From the NCBI GenBank assembly GCA_964558295.1, contig CAZLDQ010000131.1, positions 1 through 16,594 on the forward strand: 16,594 bases of DNA, read 5' to 3'. Below are positions 1 through 6,925 of the stretch, piece after piece. The notes beneath the pieces are model-generated. The model worked only from the letters and a program-made list of their open reading frames with translations. It searched no databases and was not told the DNA's origin. Every line of letters begins with the position of its first letter. Position 1 is the stretch's first letter. The DNA comes from JBDKTH01 sp964558295 (GTDB lineage Bacteria; Planctomycetota; Planctomycetia; Pirellulales; Thermoguttaceae). The position numbers were made by a program, and so were the translations under genes.

Positions 1-557
1 ACATCCTCGAACAGCACGTGCACAACATCGATGTCTGCAACTGGGTGATGGACGACCATCCGATCGAGGCCAACGGTATGGGCGGCTGCCAAGTGCGCAA
101 CCGGCCGACCGAAAGCCAGATCTTCGATCATCACGCCGTCGAGTTCACCTACAAGAACGGCGTGAAGATGTTCAGCCAATGCCGGCAGATTCCGGGCTGC
201 TCGAACAATGTCTCCGAGGCGGCTCACGGCACCAAGGGCTGGTCGAATTGCCAAGCCAACGGCGGACCGAACTTGGAAAGCAAGAACCCCTACGATCAGG
301 AACACATCGACCTGATCAAGGCGATTCGCGGCAACCTCAAGTACAATGAGGGTTGGTTTGGCGCCACGAGCAGCATGACGGCCGTGCTCGGCCGCATGGC
401 CACCTACTCCGGCCAAGTAGTCAAGTGGGACGAGGCTGTGGCCAACGGCCCCAACGAGTTCCCCGAGGTCTTGGCCTGGGATGCCAATCCCAAGGTCATG
501 CCCGGCCCGGATGGAAAGTACCCCATGCCGATCCCCGGTGTGTACAAGCCCTACTAA
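1..557 (+). CDS. Gfo/Idh/MocA family oxidoreductase, C-terminal part (5' truncated by window)
   Basis: The reading frame is open from the first full codon (position 3) to TAA at 555-557. The ATG at 18 is internal, because the frame continues upstream with I-L-E-Q-H-V-H-N-I-D. That segment, followed by V-C-N-W-V and H-P-I-E-A-N-G-M-G-G, resembles the substrate-binding C-terminal domain of Gfo/Idh/MocA proteins, specifically the long planctomycete type. The family uses an N-terminal Rossmann fold to bind NAD(P) and oxidises or reduces sugars, inositols and related polyols. The Rossmann fold and catalytic lysine would lie upstream of the window, so substrate and cofactor cannot be judged. Many planctomycete members carry a Tat signal, which would also be out of view. 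The C-terminus (P-I-P-G-V-Y-K-P-Y) looks natural. A strong terminator follows 40 bases downstream, so this gene belongs to an upstream unit and is probably unrelated to the secretion genes that follow. Confidence 0.85.
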   Translation, partial: ILEQHVHNIDVCNWVMDDHPIEANGMGGCQVRNRPTESQIFDHHAVEFTYKNGVKMFSQCRQIPGCSNNVSEAAHGTKGWSNCQANGGPNLESKNPYDQEHIDLIKAIRGNLKYNEGWFGATSSMTAVLGRMATYSGQVVKWDEAVANGPNEFPEVLAWDANPKVMPGPDGKYPMPIPGVYKPY

Positions 558-597
558 GCCGTGCAAGCTGCCCAGTTCGGCATGATATGGCCAATCA

Positions 598-632
598 GGC
601 CGGCCGCGACCCTTTCGCGGCCGGCCGTTTTT
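598..632 (+). terminator. Intrinsic terminator after the oxidoreductase gene
   Basis: A perfect 12-bp GC-rich stem (598-609 pairs with 615-626) has a 5-base loop and is followed by GTTTTT (627-632). It lies 41 bases after the oxidoreductase stop and 36 bases before the gspE start. It therefore separates the two units and argues against reading gspE from the earlier in-frame ATGs at 353 or 587. Confidence 0.9.
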
Positions 633-667
633 GTATCCTCCCAACTTCGTTGAAGGCAATTCCTTCC

Positions 668-1888
668 ATGAGCCGATCCCTCGAATCATTGGTCGCCACG
701 GAACTGGCCAGCTTCGATCCACGCGACCCGCAGTATGCGGTGCAAGTGGTCGATCGGTTGCTTACCTTGGGGCCACGCCTGCAGGCCAGCGACCTTCACT
801 TGCAACCGAGCGCTGCGGGTTTGGAAGTGAAGCTTCGCATCGATGGCGTGCTGCAGACCGCGGCCCTGCTTCCGTCAGCAGTTGCCGCCAACGTAATTGC
901 CCGACTCAAGGTGCTTTCCGAGCTGCTGACCTACCGCACGGATATCCCGCAGGAAGGACGTGTGCGCGTTGCCGGAAACGAGGTGGAAATGCGCGTGAGC
1001 ACGTTCCCCACGCTGCATGGCGAACGGGCGGTTGTTCGGTTCTTTGCCGGTTCACGGCAGTACGAACGGCTTGGCGATCTTGGCCTGCCCGACGACGTGT
1101 CGGCCCGGCTCCAGCGCCTGCTGGGGGAGACCTCCGGGGCGATTCTCGTGGTCGGCCCCGCGGGCAGCGGGAAAACAACGACCGTCTATGCCTGCTTGCG
1201 CGAGCTTGCCACGCAAGGCGCGGTCCAGCGCAGTCTGATGTCGATCGAAGACCCGATCGAAGTAGCCGTGCCGGGAGTCGCCCAATCGCAAGTCAACCCA
1301 CAGGCCGGTTTGGACCTGGCCACCGGCCTCCGCTTCCTCATGCGTCAGGACCCGGAGGTGATCATGGTCGGCGAGATCCGCGATCAGGCAACCGCAGAAG
1401 CCGCCTTCGGTGCATCGCTCACCGGCCACTTGCTCTTGAGCACCTTCCACGCCGGCAGCGCGGCCGAAGCGATCAGCCGGCTTTCGGACATGGGGATCGA
1501 ACCCTACTTGCTTCGCAGCGGCGTGTTGGCCATTCTTTGCCAGCGCTTGGTCCGCCGTTTGTGTGCCTGTGCCCGGCCGAGCGACGAGCCCGAGGCTCGT
1601 TTGGGGCTGCCGGTCACACAAGTCCGACTTCCCGTTGGTTGTCCGGAGTGCAACGGAACCGGCTATCGTGGGCGTCTTCTCCTTGTGGAGATGCTGACTC
1701 CCGAGCGAACCGAACTGGGTCGCGCGATCCTCTCCCGCTCCGATGCAGCCGCCCTGGAGCACTTGGCCAAAGAGGCGGGCATGGTCACCCGGTGGCAACA
1801 CGCTTGTGCCGCCGTCGACGCCGGATTGACCAGCCCGGCCGAGGTCCGTCGCGTCCTCGGCTTTTCTGACGGGGCAGGCTGCCACTAA
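668..1888 (+). CDS. gspE: GspE/PilB-type secretion ATPase, short form
   Basis: Cytoplasmic hexameric ATPase that powers pseudopilus or pilus assembly. With ATG 668 it has 406 residues; a GAAGG sequence sits at 652-656. Earlier in-frame ATGs fall inside the oxidoreductase gene or the terminator. Visible parts are an N2E-like domain (A-S-D-L-H-L and R-I-D-G-V-L, about 40-60; R-V-S-T-F-P-T-x-H-G-E-R, about 110-120), Walker A G-P-A-G-S-G-K-T (163-170), Asp box I-E-D-P-I-E (193-198), Walker B with E236 in V-G-E-I-R-D, and His box T-G-H-L-L-L-S-T-F-H (252-261). A C-terminal cysteine motif has C299-x-C301 and C325-P-E-C328. Typical GspE has about 500 or more residues, a MshEN-type N-terminal domain and two CxxC pairs. 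Here that N-terminal domain is absent and the first pair is CxC. All core catalytic motifs are intact, so the protein is probably active. The downstream gspF genes are its expected partners. Confidence 0.93.
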   Translation: MSRSLESLVATELASFDPRDPQYAVQVVDRLLTLGPRLQASDLHLQPSAAGLEVKLRIDGVLQTAALLPSAVAANVIARLKVLSELLTYRTDIPQEGRVRVAGNEVEMRVSTFPTLHGERAVVRFFAGSRQYERLGDLGLPDDVSARLQRLLGETSGAILVVGPAGSGKTTTVYACLRELATQGAVQRSLMSIEDPIEVAVPGVAQSQVNPQAGLDLATGLRFLMRQDPEVIMVGEIRDQATAEAAFGASLTGHLLLSTFHAGSAAEAISRLSDMGIEPYLLRSGVLAILCQRLVRRLCACARPSDEPEARLGLPVTQVRLPVGCPECNGTGYRGRLLLVEMLTPERTELGRAILSRSDAAALEHLAKEAGMVTRWQHACAAVDAGLTSPAEVRRVLGFSDGAGCH

Positions 1889-1968
1889 TCTCCTTGCAAG
1901 ATACTAGATGCTGTCACGTGTGGTGTTCTAAACCTGGGTGGCATCCCGATGCAGGCGTCCCGCTTCCT

Positions 1969-2076
1969 GTAGCTTAGGCATCTTGCCTGAGACGCTGTAG
2001 CTTAGGCATCTTGCCTGAGGCTTTCGTAGCTCAGGCATCCTGCCTGAGACGCTGTAGCTTAAGCATCTTGCCTGAG
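1969..2076 (+). repeat. Four tandem 23-bp hairpin repeats (REP-like)
   Basis: Copies lie at 1969-1991, 1997-2019, 2026-2048 and 2054-2076, separated by 5, 6 and 5 bases. The first two copies are identical. The third differs at two positions and the fourth at one. The core AGGCATCTTGCCT is itself an inverted repeat, and copy 3 forms a perfect 8-bp stem (2030-2037 with 2041-2048, loop TCC). The first and third spacers are both ACGCT, which suggests that a two-unit block (about 57 bp) was duplicated. Confidence 0.9.
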
Positions 2077-2105
2077 GCCAACGCCACAACCTTCGCGGTC
2101 AGGCG

Positions 2106-2120
2106 GGAGGCTTAGCCTCC
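2106..2120. repeat. Small palindrome GGAGGC-TTA-GCCTCC
   Basis: The arms 2106-2111 and 2115-2120 are perfect 6-bp complements around TTA. Allowing one bulged G, the pairing extends outwards into GGCG and CGCC. It is similar in style to the hairpin repeats just upstream but different in sequence. Confidence 0.7.
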
Positions 2121-2150
2121 GCCACACAAGCGGGCTGCTCATGCTACGAT

Positions 2151-2165
2151 TCAGGCAAGATGCCT
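2151..2165 (-). repeat. Inverted partial copy of the 23-bp hairpin repeat
   Basis: TCAGGCAAGATGCCT is the exact reverse complement of the 15-base core of the repeats at 1969-2076. It lies 75 bases after the last direct copy and in opposite orientation, so direct and inverted copies could pair in RNA or DNA. Confidence 0.8.
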
Positions 2166-2270
2166 GCCTCGGGGGCAACGAAGAAAAGAAAATTCGCCAG
2201 ACTGCGAAACCCGGTGGGTGTTGCAAAGTGGCCACGCATCGACTATAGAGGAGATTGTGGGGTAGCGGTA

Positions 2271-2355
2271 GCTATCAGCGTTCAGCCATCGGCTTTTAGG
2301 CCTCCGGGGCGTTTTGCGGCTGGGCCGGGCAAGCCTGCGGCTCATGGCTGATAGC
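2271..2355. repeat. Inverted-repeat element with 9-bp arms just upstream of gspF1
   Basis: GCTATCAGC (2271-2279) and GCTGATAGC (2347-2355) are exact reverse complements enclosing 67 bases. The interior is GC-rich and has further short matches (CAGCCAT near 2283 versus ATGGCTG near 2344). The element ends 29 bases before the GTG start of gspF1. It could be a miniature dispersed repeat or an RNA structure in the leader; no transposase is seen. Confidence 0.65.
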
Positions 2356-2384
2356 GGTCCGACAACAGCGAGACTCTCATCACC

Positions 2385-3455
2385 GTGTCGAGCACATACG
2401 CCTCTCATCCGTCGTCGATCACTCTTGAGCAGTTGACTGCCCTGAACGACGAAATCGCCGCCCTGGTGCGTGCCGGCGTGCCGCTCGAACTAGGCCTGGG
2501 CCACTTGGGGACCGACATGCCCGGTCGGTTGGGCCAGCTCAGCACGACTCTCGCGAACCGGATGAGTCGGGGCGAATCGCTCCCCGACATCCTGGCCAGC
2601 GACCCCTCTTGTTTTCCGCCCGTCTACCGTGCCATCGTCGAGACCGGCTTGCGCACCGGCTGCCTCGCCTCTGCCCTGGAGACTGTCTCCTCGACCACTC
2701 GCCGCCTGACCCATAGCCGGCAAATGGTCGTTACGAGCTTCGTTTACCCGGTGTTTGTGTTTCTTCTGGCCTGGACGCTGTTCGTCCTGTTTGTTGCGCA
2801 ATATGCTCCCTGGGTTGCTCCTTATTTCCAGGAAATGTCGCCTGCGGCGGCGCGTCCGATGGTCTGGCTGGCCTCCATTGGCCATTCGGCCATCATTTGG
2901 GGGCCTCTGGTACCCGTATTCGTGATTGCTCTAGGCAGTCTATGGTGGCACCAGGCAAGTCGGGCGTCACTGGTCCAACCACACTCCAGAAGGCTCCTTT
3001 TGGAATGGATTCCGTGGATGGGCCCCATGCTCCGCTCGTTTCGCATCTCGGCGTTCGCCGACATTTTGGCGCTGTTAGTCGAGAATGAAGTGCCACTGCC
3101 CGAGGCGATCCGGCTTGCCGCGGAGGCCACCGGCGATACAAGGATGATCGATGCCTCCCAGGCCATGGCCGCTGCGCTCCAACGTGGCGAGAAGTTCAAC
3201 GATGTGCATAACGAGCCCTGCCTGTTCCCTCCGCTGCTTTCCTGGTTGATGAGCGCCGGACACGAACGTTCCTCGCTGTTGCCTGGCTTGCGGCATGCGG
3301 CCGATGCCTATCACCGGCGTGCGGTGCATCAAGCCGAGACGGCCCGGGTGTTCTTGCCCGTCTTGCTGACGGTCGTGATTGGAGGCGGAGCTTTGTTGGT
3401 CTACGCCCTGATGGTTTTCGTGCCCTGGATTACTCTGCTGCATGCGTTGGCTTGA
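2385..3455 (+). CDS. gspF: GspF-family inner-membrane platform protein 1
   Basis: 356-residue protein of the type II secretion F / PilC family, the membrane platform that couples the GspE ATPase to pseudopilin extraction. Two T2SSF-type helical domains are visible. The first is at about 20-112 (L-V-R-A-G-V-P-L-E-L-G-L and E-T-G-L-R-T-G-C-L-A). The second is at about 220-318 (L-V-E-N-E-V-P-L-P-E-A-I and S-A-G-H-E-R-S-S-L-L-P-G-L). Membrane segments are at about 116-140, 163-187 and 322-348, the usual three-segment plan. The start is GTG at 2385, since the next ATG (2517) would remove part of the first domain; no clear Shine-Dalgarno is seen. The length is somewhat below the usual 400 or so residues. 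The stop overlaps an in-frame TTG of the next gspF, suggesting coupled translation. Confidence 0.9.
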   Translation: MSSTYASHPSSITLEQLTALNDEIAALVRAGVPLELGLGHLGTDMPGRLGQLSTTLANRMSRGESLPDILASDPSCFPPVYRAIVETGLRTGCLASALETVSSTTRRLTHSRQMVVTSFVYPVFVFLLAWTLFVLFVAQYAPWVAPYFQEMSPAAARPMVWLASIGHSAIIWGPLVPVFVIALGSLWWHQASRASLVQPHSRRLLLEWIPWMGPMLRSFRISAFADILALLVENEVPLPEAIRLAAEATGDTRMIDASQAMAAALQRGEKFNDVHNEPCLFPPLLSWLMSAGHERSSLLPGLRHAADAYHRRAVHQAETARVFLPVLLTVVIGGGALLVYALMVFVPWITLLHALA

Positions 3456-3508
3456 TAAGGTTTCAATCGAGACAGACAAAAGATCGAACGAGACGGACGG
3501 ACGAACTG

Positions 3509-4597
3509 ATGCCAAGCGATCGTGACGCGGCAATCGACGCCGGCGACAGTCTGCTGACCGGGAAACTGACGAGCGAAGAGACCGTCCTGTTGGGCGGCCA
3601 ACTCGCCCAGTTGGCCAAGTCCGGCTTGCCTCTGGCTCCTGGTTTGCGCGCGATGGCCGAGGAATTGCCCAGAGGAGCGGTCTCCCGAATGCTTCGGCAA
3701 TTGGCTGTGGAGCTTGACGCGGGCCGGCGTTTGGATGTCGCCCTGGAAGTCCAAGGACCGCAGTTTCCTGTCCATCTGCGCGGCTTGATCCTGACCGGGG
3801 TACGCAGCGGCCGGCTGGGCGAGACGTTCGAGGAGTTCGTCACCATCCAACGCAACCGCATCGAACAACGCCGCAGGCTCTGGATGATCGTTGCCTATCC
3901 GTTGCTTCTCGTGCTGATGCTGCTAGGGCTGTTTGTCTTCTTCAGCATGGCGATCATGCCAATGATGACAGAAATGGTCGCCTCTCTCGAATTTCCGTCG
4001 TCTTCGTTAACGGTTTTCTTGGGTCACATGACGTCCCCGGCGGCTGCCCTTTGGGTCCTGGGCATTTCGGCCGGTTTGACGGTTGCTGCAATCCTGATAG
4101 GCGTGATGCGAGGACGAGCCGCTTGGGCTCAGGATCTCTGCTACGGGGTTCCTGTGCTTGGGCCGCTTTGGCGCTGGGGGCGACTGGCGGAGTTCTCCCG
4201 TCTGATGGGAGTGCTCCTCGAACAGCAGGTCCCACTGCCCACTGCCTTGCGATTAACCGCCGACGGCCTGGACGATCCTTCGTTAGCCGCGGGCTGCCGG
4301 CGCCTGGCGGAATTGGTCGCGGGCGGGGCTGGCCTGGCCGACGCGCTGCCCCGCGTGCGGCAGTTTCCCGCCAGCCTGCGACCGATTGTGCAATGGGGAC
4401 AGCAGATTCCCGCCTTGCCCGAGGCGTTCCGGGCTGCCGCCGAGATGTATGAGGGGCGGGCTCGCAGTCAGGCTATGTTTCTCGAGGTGATCCTGTTGCC
4501 CTTGGCCCTATTGTTGGTGCTGGTCGCGGTGTCGTTCCTGATGTTTGGCGTGATACAGCCCATTGTCATGCTGATTCGCCATATGAGTTTCTGGTGA
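3509..4597 (+). CDS. gspF: GspF-family inner-membrane platform protein 2
   Basis: Second F-family platform protein, 362 residues from ATG 3509. An in-frame TTG at 3452 would add 19 Arg-rich residues and overlap the stop of the previous gene. I prefer the ATG because the extra segment is unlike the family, but coupling through the TTG is possible. The first helical domain is at about 25-122 (L-A-K-S-G-L-P-L-A-P-G-L and L-T-G-V-R-S-G-R-L-G-E-T), and the second at about 225-320 (L-L-E-Q-Q-V-P-L-P-T-A-L and W-G-Q-Q-I-P-A-L-P-E-A-F). Hydrophobic segments are at about 125-151, 178-200 and 325-350. It has the same fold as its upstream neighbour but low similarity by eye, so this is an old duplication or separate recruitment. 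The next gene starts 7 bases after its stop. Confidence 0.9.
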   Translation: MPSDRDAAIDAGDSLLTGKLTSEETVLLGGQLAQLAKSGLPLAPGLRAMAEELPRGAVSRMLRQLAVELDAGRRLDVALEVQGPQFPVHLRGLILTGVRSGRLGETFEEFVTIQRNRIEQRRRLWMIVAYPLLLVLMLLGLFVFFSMAIMPMMTEMVASLEFPSSSLTVFLGHMTSPAAALWVLGISAGLTVAAILIGVMRGRAAWAQDLCYGVPVLGPLWRWGRLAEFSRLMGVLLEQQVPLPTALRLTADGLDDPSLAAGCRRLAELVAGGAGLADALPRVRQFPASLRPIVQWGQQIPALPEAFRAAAEMYEGRARSQAMFLEVILLPLALLLVLVAVSFLMFGVIQPIVMLIRHMSFW

Positions 4598-4604
4598 TAC
4601 ATTC

Positions 4605-5861
4605 ATGCTTGCGGTTCAGAGTCTTCCTTACATTCTGGGTGCGATCGGGCCGATCCTCTTGGGGATTACGCTGCTCGTTGTACTGCGCCTGCTCGATGAT
4701 CCCTCCAGATCGTCCAGCGGCGATCCAGTGCATTGGCTCCTGGCCATCGGCGCCTGGGTGTTGATTGCTGCAGGAGTCTTGGCCGTGTGCGTCCTGGGGT
4801 TGGTGATCCTTCCGGTAATCGCTGCGCCGTTTGTCATCGCTATGATTTCCAACCGTCACCATCGCTTGCAACAGCAAGCCTTCCTCTGGGCATTGACCGT
4901 GGCGGCGGAACGAATGATGCCCCTGGGACCGGTGATCGAGGCTTTTGCCGAAGAACGCCGGGGCGTGATGAGCCGCCGGGCACGGCGTCTGGCTGCCATC
5001 CTTCGGGCCGGCGGTTCTTTGCCGCAAGGGCTGCAATTATGCCGTGGCTTGGTTTCTCCCGAAGCCCTGATGCTCATTCACATCGGCCATCAAGCCGGGG
5101 CCCTTGCGCCCGGCTTGCGCCAGGTGGCCAACAATCGCAGCAGCCAAGATGCCGTGTGGAACCAGATGGTCGGCAGAGTCGCCTATCTTTGCCTTCTCCT
5201 GTTGATGGCCGTCCTTTCCTCGGCTTTCATGGCCTTCAAGATCGCTCCGGCATTTCGGAAGATCATGGAGGATTTTGAGATGCCGCTGACTGCTCTGACT
5301 CAGGGGATGAGCAGCATGGTGGTCGCCAGCGGGGGGCTGATGGTTTGGGCGGGATTGCTGCTGTTCCTCGTGCTGCTCTACGCGATTCTCCGATACATTG
5401 GTTGGATTCGCTTTGATCTGCCCGGGACGGCTTGGCTCTCGCGGCGTCTGGAGACTGCCTGGATTCTGGATGCCCTGGCCCTTATCGCTCAGCAACAGCG
5501 CCCGCTGCCGGAAGGAATCGCCACCTTGGCCCGATCCTATCCGCGCTGGTCGGTGCGCCGACGTTTGGCCAAGGTGAGTCAGGATCTCCAGCAGGGGGGG
5601 GACTGGGGTGAAAGCCTCGTCCGGCACAAACTGCTCCAACCGGCTGACCTGGCCGTTCTGCAATCCGCCCAGCGGCTCGGAAATTTTCCCTGGGCACTCA
5701 AGGAGATGGCCGACAGCAACCGGCGTCGCATGGCCTATCGGGCGCAGAGGCTGCTAAGTGTCCTCTTTCCGCTGGCGATCCTGGCCTTCGGCGTCTGGGT
5801 GGCGGCGTTCGTCATTGGGTATTTTCTCCCCTTGTGCGAGTTGATTCAGCGATGCGTTTAG
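4605..5861 (+). CDS. gspF: GspF-family platform protein 3 with extra N-terminal membrane segments
   Basis: 418-residue F-family protein, start ATG 4605, seven bases after gspF2. It differs from its two neighbours by an N-terminal hydrophobic region (about 8-30 and 43-82) that precedes the first T2SSF-like domain (about 92-185). That domain retains G-G-S-L-P-Q-G-L and H-I-G-H-Q-A-G-A-L-A-P-G-L. Canonical-type segments follow at about 190-212 and 236-264, then a second domain at about 285-380 (A-Q-Q-Q-R-P-L-P-E-G-I and Q-S-A-Q-R-L-G-N-F) and a last membrane segment at about 385-410. This gives about five membrane spans against the usual three. A run of eight G at 5594-5601 lies inside the second domain. 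The role is presumably in the same platform. The N-terminal addition may anchor another partner, but this is inference. Confidence 0.88.
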   Translation: MLAVQSLPYILGAIGPILLGITLLVVLRLLDDPSRSSSGDPVHWLLAIGAWVLIAAGVLAVCVLGLVILPVIAAPFVIAMISNRHHRLQQQAFLWALTVAAERMMPLGPVIEAFAEERRGVMSRRARRLAAILRAGGSLPQGLQLCRGLVSPEALMLIHIGHQAGALAPGLRQVANNRSSQDAVWNQMVGRVAYLCLLLLMAVLSSAFMAFKIAPAFRKIMEDFEMPLTALTQGMSSMVVASGGLMVWAGLLLFLVLLYAILRYIGWIRFDLPGTAWLSRRLETAWILDALALIAQQQRPLPEGIATLARSYPRWSVRRRLAKVSQDLQQGGDWGESLVRHKLLQPADLAVLQSAQRLGNFPWALKEMADSNRRRMAYRAQRLLSVLFPLAILAFGVWVAAFVIGYFLPLCELIQRCV

Positions 5862-5871
5862 AAACGAAGCA

Positions 5872-6279
5872 ATGATGATGCAACGTCGTGGGATGACCGT
5901 ACTGGAACTCATCGTGGCCGGCGTCATTTTGTTGACGCTGCTGACTCTCTGCCTGCAAGTCGTCGAGGGCGTCGGCCAACAGCATCGCGCGATCCAGCAT
6001 CGCCAGTTGGCCGTTGAGGAGACGGCCAACCTGATGGAGCGGCTCATGGCCGATTCCTGGGACCATCTGACCCCAGAGCTCGCCAAGCAATGCCAGCTAT
6101 CACCGGAACTTCAACAAACCATGCCGGAAGCCCGACTGGAGATCGTCATCGATCCGGTTTCTGAAGATCCCGACGCCAAGCGAATCCAAATCACGATCTC
6201 CTGGCCTCGTGGCCCGGAGCAACCCGATCAACACGTCGACCTGATAGCCTGGAAGTATCGTCAACCGATAAAAAAATGA
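5872..6279 (+). CDS. Type IV prepilin-like minor pseudopilin
   Basis: 135 residues beginning M-M-M-Q-R-R-G; starts at 5872, 5875 and 5878 are all possible. A class III signal is clear: basic leader, cleavage after G7, then M-T-V-L-E with Glu at +5 and a hydrophobic helix to about residue 32. Prepilin peptidase would cut and N-methylate at M8. The rest (V-E-E-T-A-N-L-M-E-R-L-M and a C-terminal strand-rich part ending W-K-Y-R-Q-P-I-K-K) fits a small GspI/GspH-like minor pseudopilin, but I cannot choose between subtypes. It begins 10 bases after the third gspF and is surely cotranscribed. No strong Shine-Dalgarno is seen, consistent with coupling. Confidence 0.85.
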   Translation: MMMQRRGMTVLELIVAGVILLTLLTLCLQVVEGVGQQHRAIQHRQLAVEETANLMERLMADSWDHLTPELAKQCQLSPELQQTMPEARLEIVIDPVSEDPDAKRIQITISWPRGPEQPDQHVDLIAWKYRQPIKK

Positions 6280-6326
6280 ACGTGTCGGGTAGGCCGAGCT
6301 TGCGAAGCCCGCTGCCCCAACGTGTG

Positions 6327-6347
6327 GTGTAGGCGTTCCGCCTGCAC
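6327..6347 (+). repeat. Small hairpin in the gap before the GspJ-like gene
   Basis: GTGTAGGCG (6327-6335) and CGCCTGCAC (6339-6347) pair over 9 positions with one G-U, around a TTC loop. There is no T tract, so it is probably not a terminator. Its 3' arm overlaps the tandem duplication at 6338-6369. Confidence 0.65.
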
Positions 6348-6369
6348 GACCAACCGCCTGCACGACCAA
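6338..6369 (+). repeat. Perfect 16-bp tandem duplication
   Basis: CCGCCTGCACGACCAA occurs twice with no gap (6338-6353, 6354-6369), ending beside the ribosome binding site (AAAGGA, 6368-6373) of the GspJ-like gene. Identity is complete, implying a recent duplication or a tract that changes copy number. Confidence 0.92.
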
Positions 6370-6382
6370 AGGAAAACCACCC

Positions 6383-6925
6383 ATGAAACGACGATCCGGC
6401 TTCATGCTGATTGAGCTACTGGTCGTCATTACCGTCGGCTCGGTGATGATGGGGATCGCCGTTGGCCTGTTGTACACCCTGATGCAGATGGACGGAAAGA
6501 GCCGCGAGAGCTCCCAAGATCTCGCCGGCCTCGCACGCCTTGCCGAGCAGTTTCGCGCCGATGTCCACGCGGCCTCTGCCTGGACGCCGTTAGGGCAATC
6601 GGCGCCGCAGGGTGCAGGCTATCCCGGTTGGAAGCTTCAATGCACCGGTGATTGGGAGATCGAGTATCACGCGAAGGAAGGCACCTTGTTCCGTACGGAA
6701 ACCGCCGGTGGCCAGGCTCGCAGCCGGGAGTCCTATCATCTCCCTGCCGGGGCTGTCGCCGCGATTCAATCGCCGGAGCCCGCTGCGGTTCCCGGCCTCC
6801 TTCGCCTCGATATCGTGTCGGATAAGAGTCTGCCGGTCAAAGCAGGCGTACGTCCACGAAGGATCGAGGCCGTGTTGGGGATGAACCACCGCTATAGCCA
6901 ATCGCCGGGCATAAGGAACCGATGA
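6383..6925 (+). CDS. GspJ/PulJ-like minor pseudopilin
   Basis: 180 residues. The leader M-K-R-R-S-G is followed by F-M-L-I-E-L-L-V-V-I, so cleavage is predicted after G6 with F at +1 and Glu at +5, then a hydrophobic helix to about residue 33. The body (L-A-R-L-A-E-Q-F-R-A-D-V-H-A-A) matches the pattern of GspJ and related minor pseudopilins, which sit at the tip of the pseudopilus. AAAGGA at 6368-6373 is a good ribosome binding site 9 bases before ATG 6383. There is a 103-base gap to the previous gene containing a hairpin and a 16-bp tandem repeat. The stop overlaps the next ATG (ATGA at 6922-6925), a classic coupled junction. It is near the usual GspJ length of about 200 residues. Confidence 0.85.
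   Translation: MKRRSGFMLIELLVVITVGSVMMGIAVGLLYTLMQMDGKSRESSQDLAGLARLAEQFRADVHAASAWTPLGQSAPQGAGYPGWKLQCTGDWEIEYHAKEGTLFRTETAGGQARSRESYHLPAGAVAAIQSPEPAAVPGLLRLDIVSDKSLPVKAGVRPRRIEAVLGMNHRYSQSPGIRNR

Larger units (their letters stand above)
1889..2384. other. Repeat-rich gap between gspE and the first gspF
   Basis: A 496-base stretch holding no convincing gene. It contains four direct copies of a 23-bp hairpin repeat, one short inverted copy, a separate palindrome (2106-2120) and a second inverted-repeat element (2271-2355). No clear terminator with a T tract and no confident promoter is seen, so it is uncertain whether gspE and the gspF genes share a transcript. Confidence 0.7.

Noticed and set aside
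353..667. Upstream extension of the GspE frame to ATG 353
   Set aside because: It overlaps the oxidoreductase gene and runs through a strong terminator; the extra residues (Arg/His/Gly-rich) look like an out-of-frame shadow. ATG 668 begins family-like sequence.
631..1869. 412-codon ORF on the + strand in another frame of gspE
   Set aside because: Translation is Arg/Pro/Ser-rich with no motif, typical of an alternate frame in GC-rich DNA, while the gspE frame has every catalytic motif.
1969..2076. CRISPR array
   Set aside because: The repeats are regular, but the spacers are only 5-6 bases and two are identical; no cas genes are present.
2160..2351. 63-codon + strand ORF in the gspE-gspF1 gap
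   Set aside because: It lies across the repeat elements, has no recognisable motif and no ribosome binding site of note.
3452..3508. TTG start for gspF2
   Set aside because: It overlaps the gspF1 stop and is possible, but adds 19 Arg-rich residues not seen in the family, and an ATG follows; kept only as an alternative.
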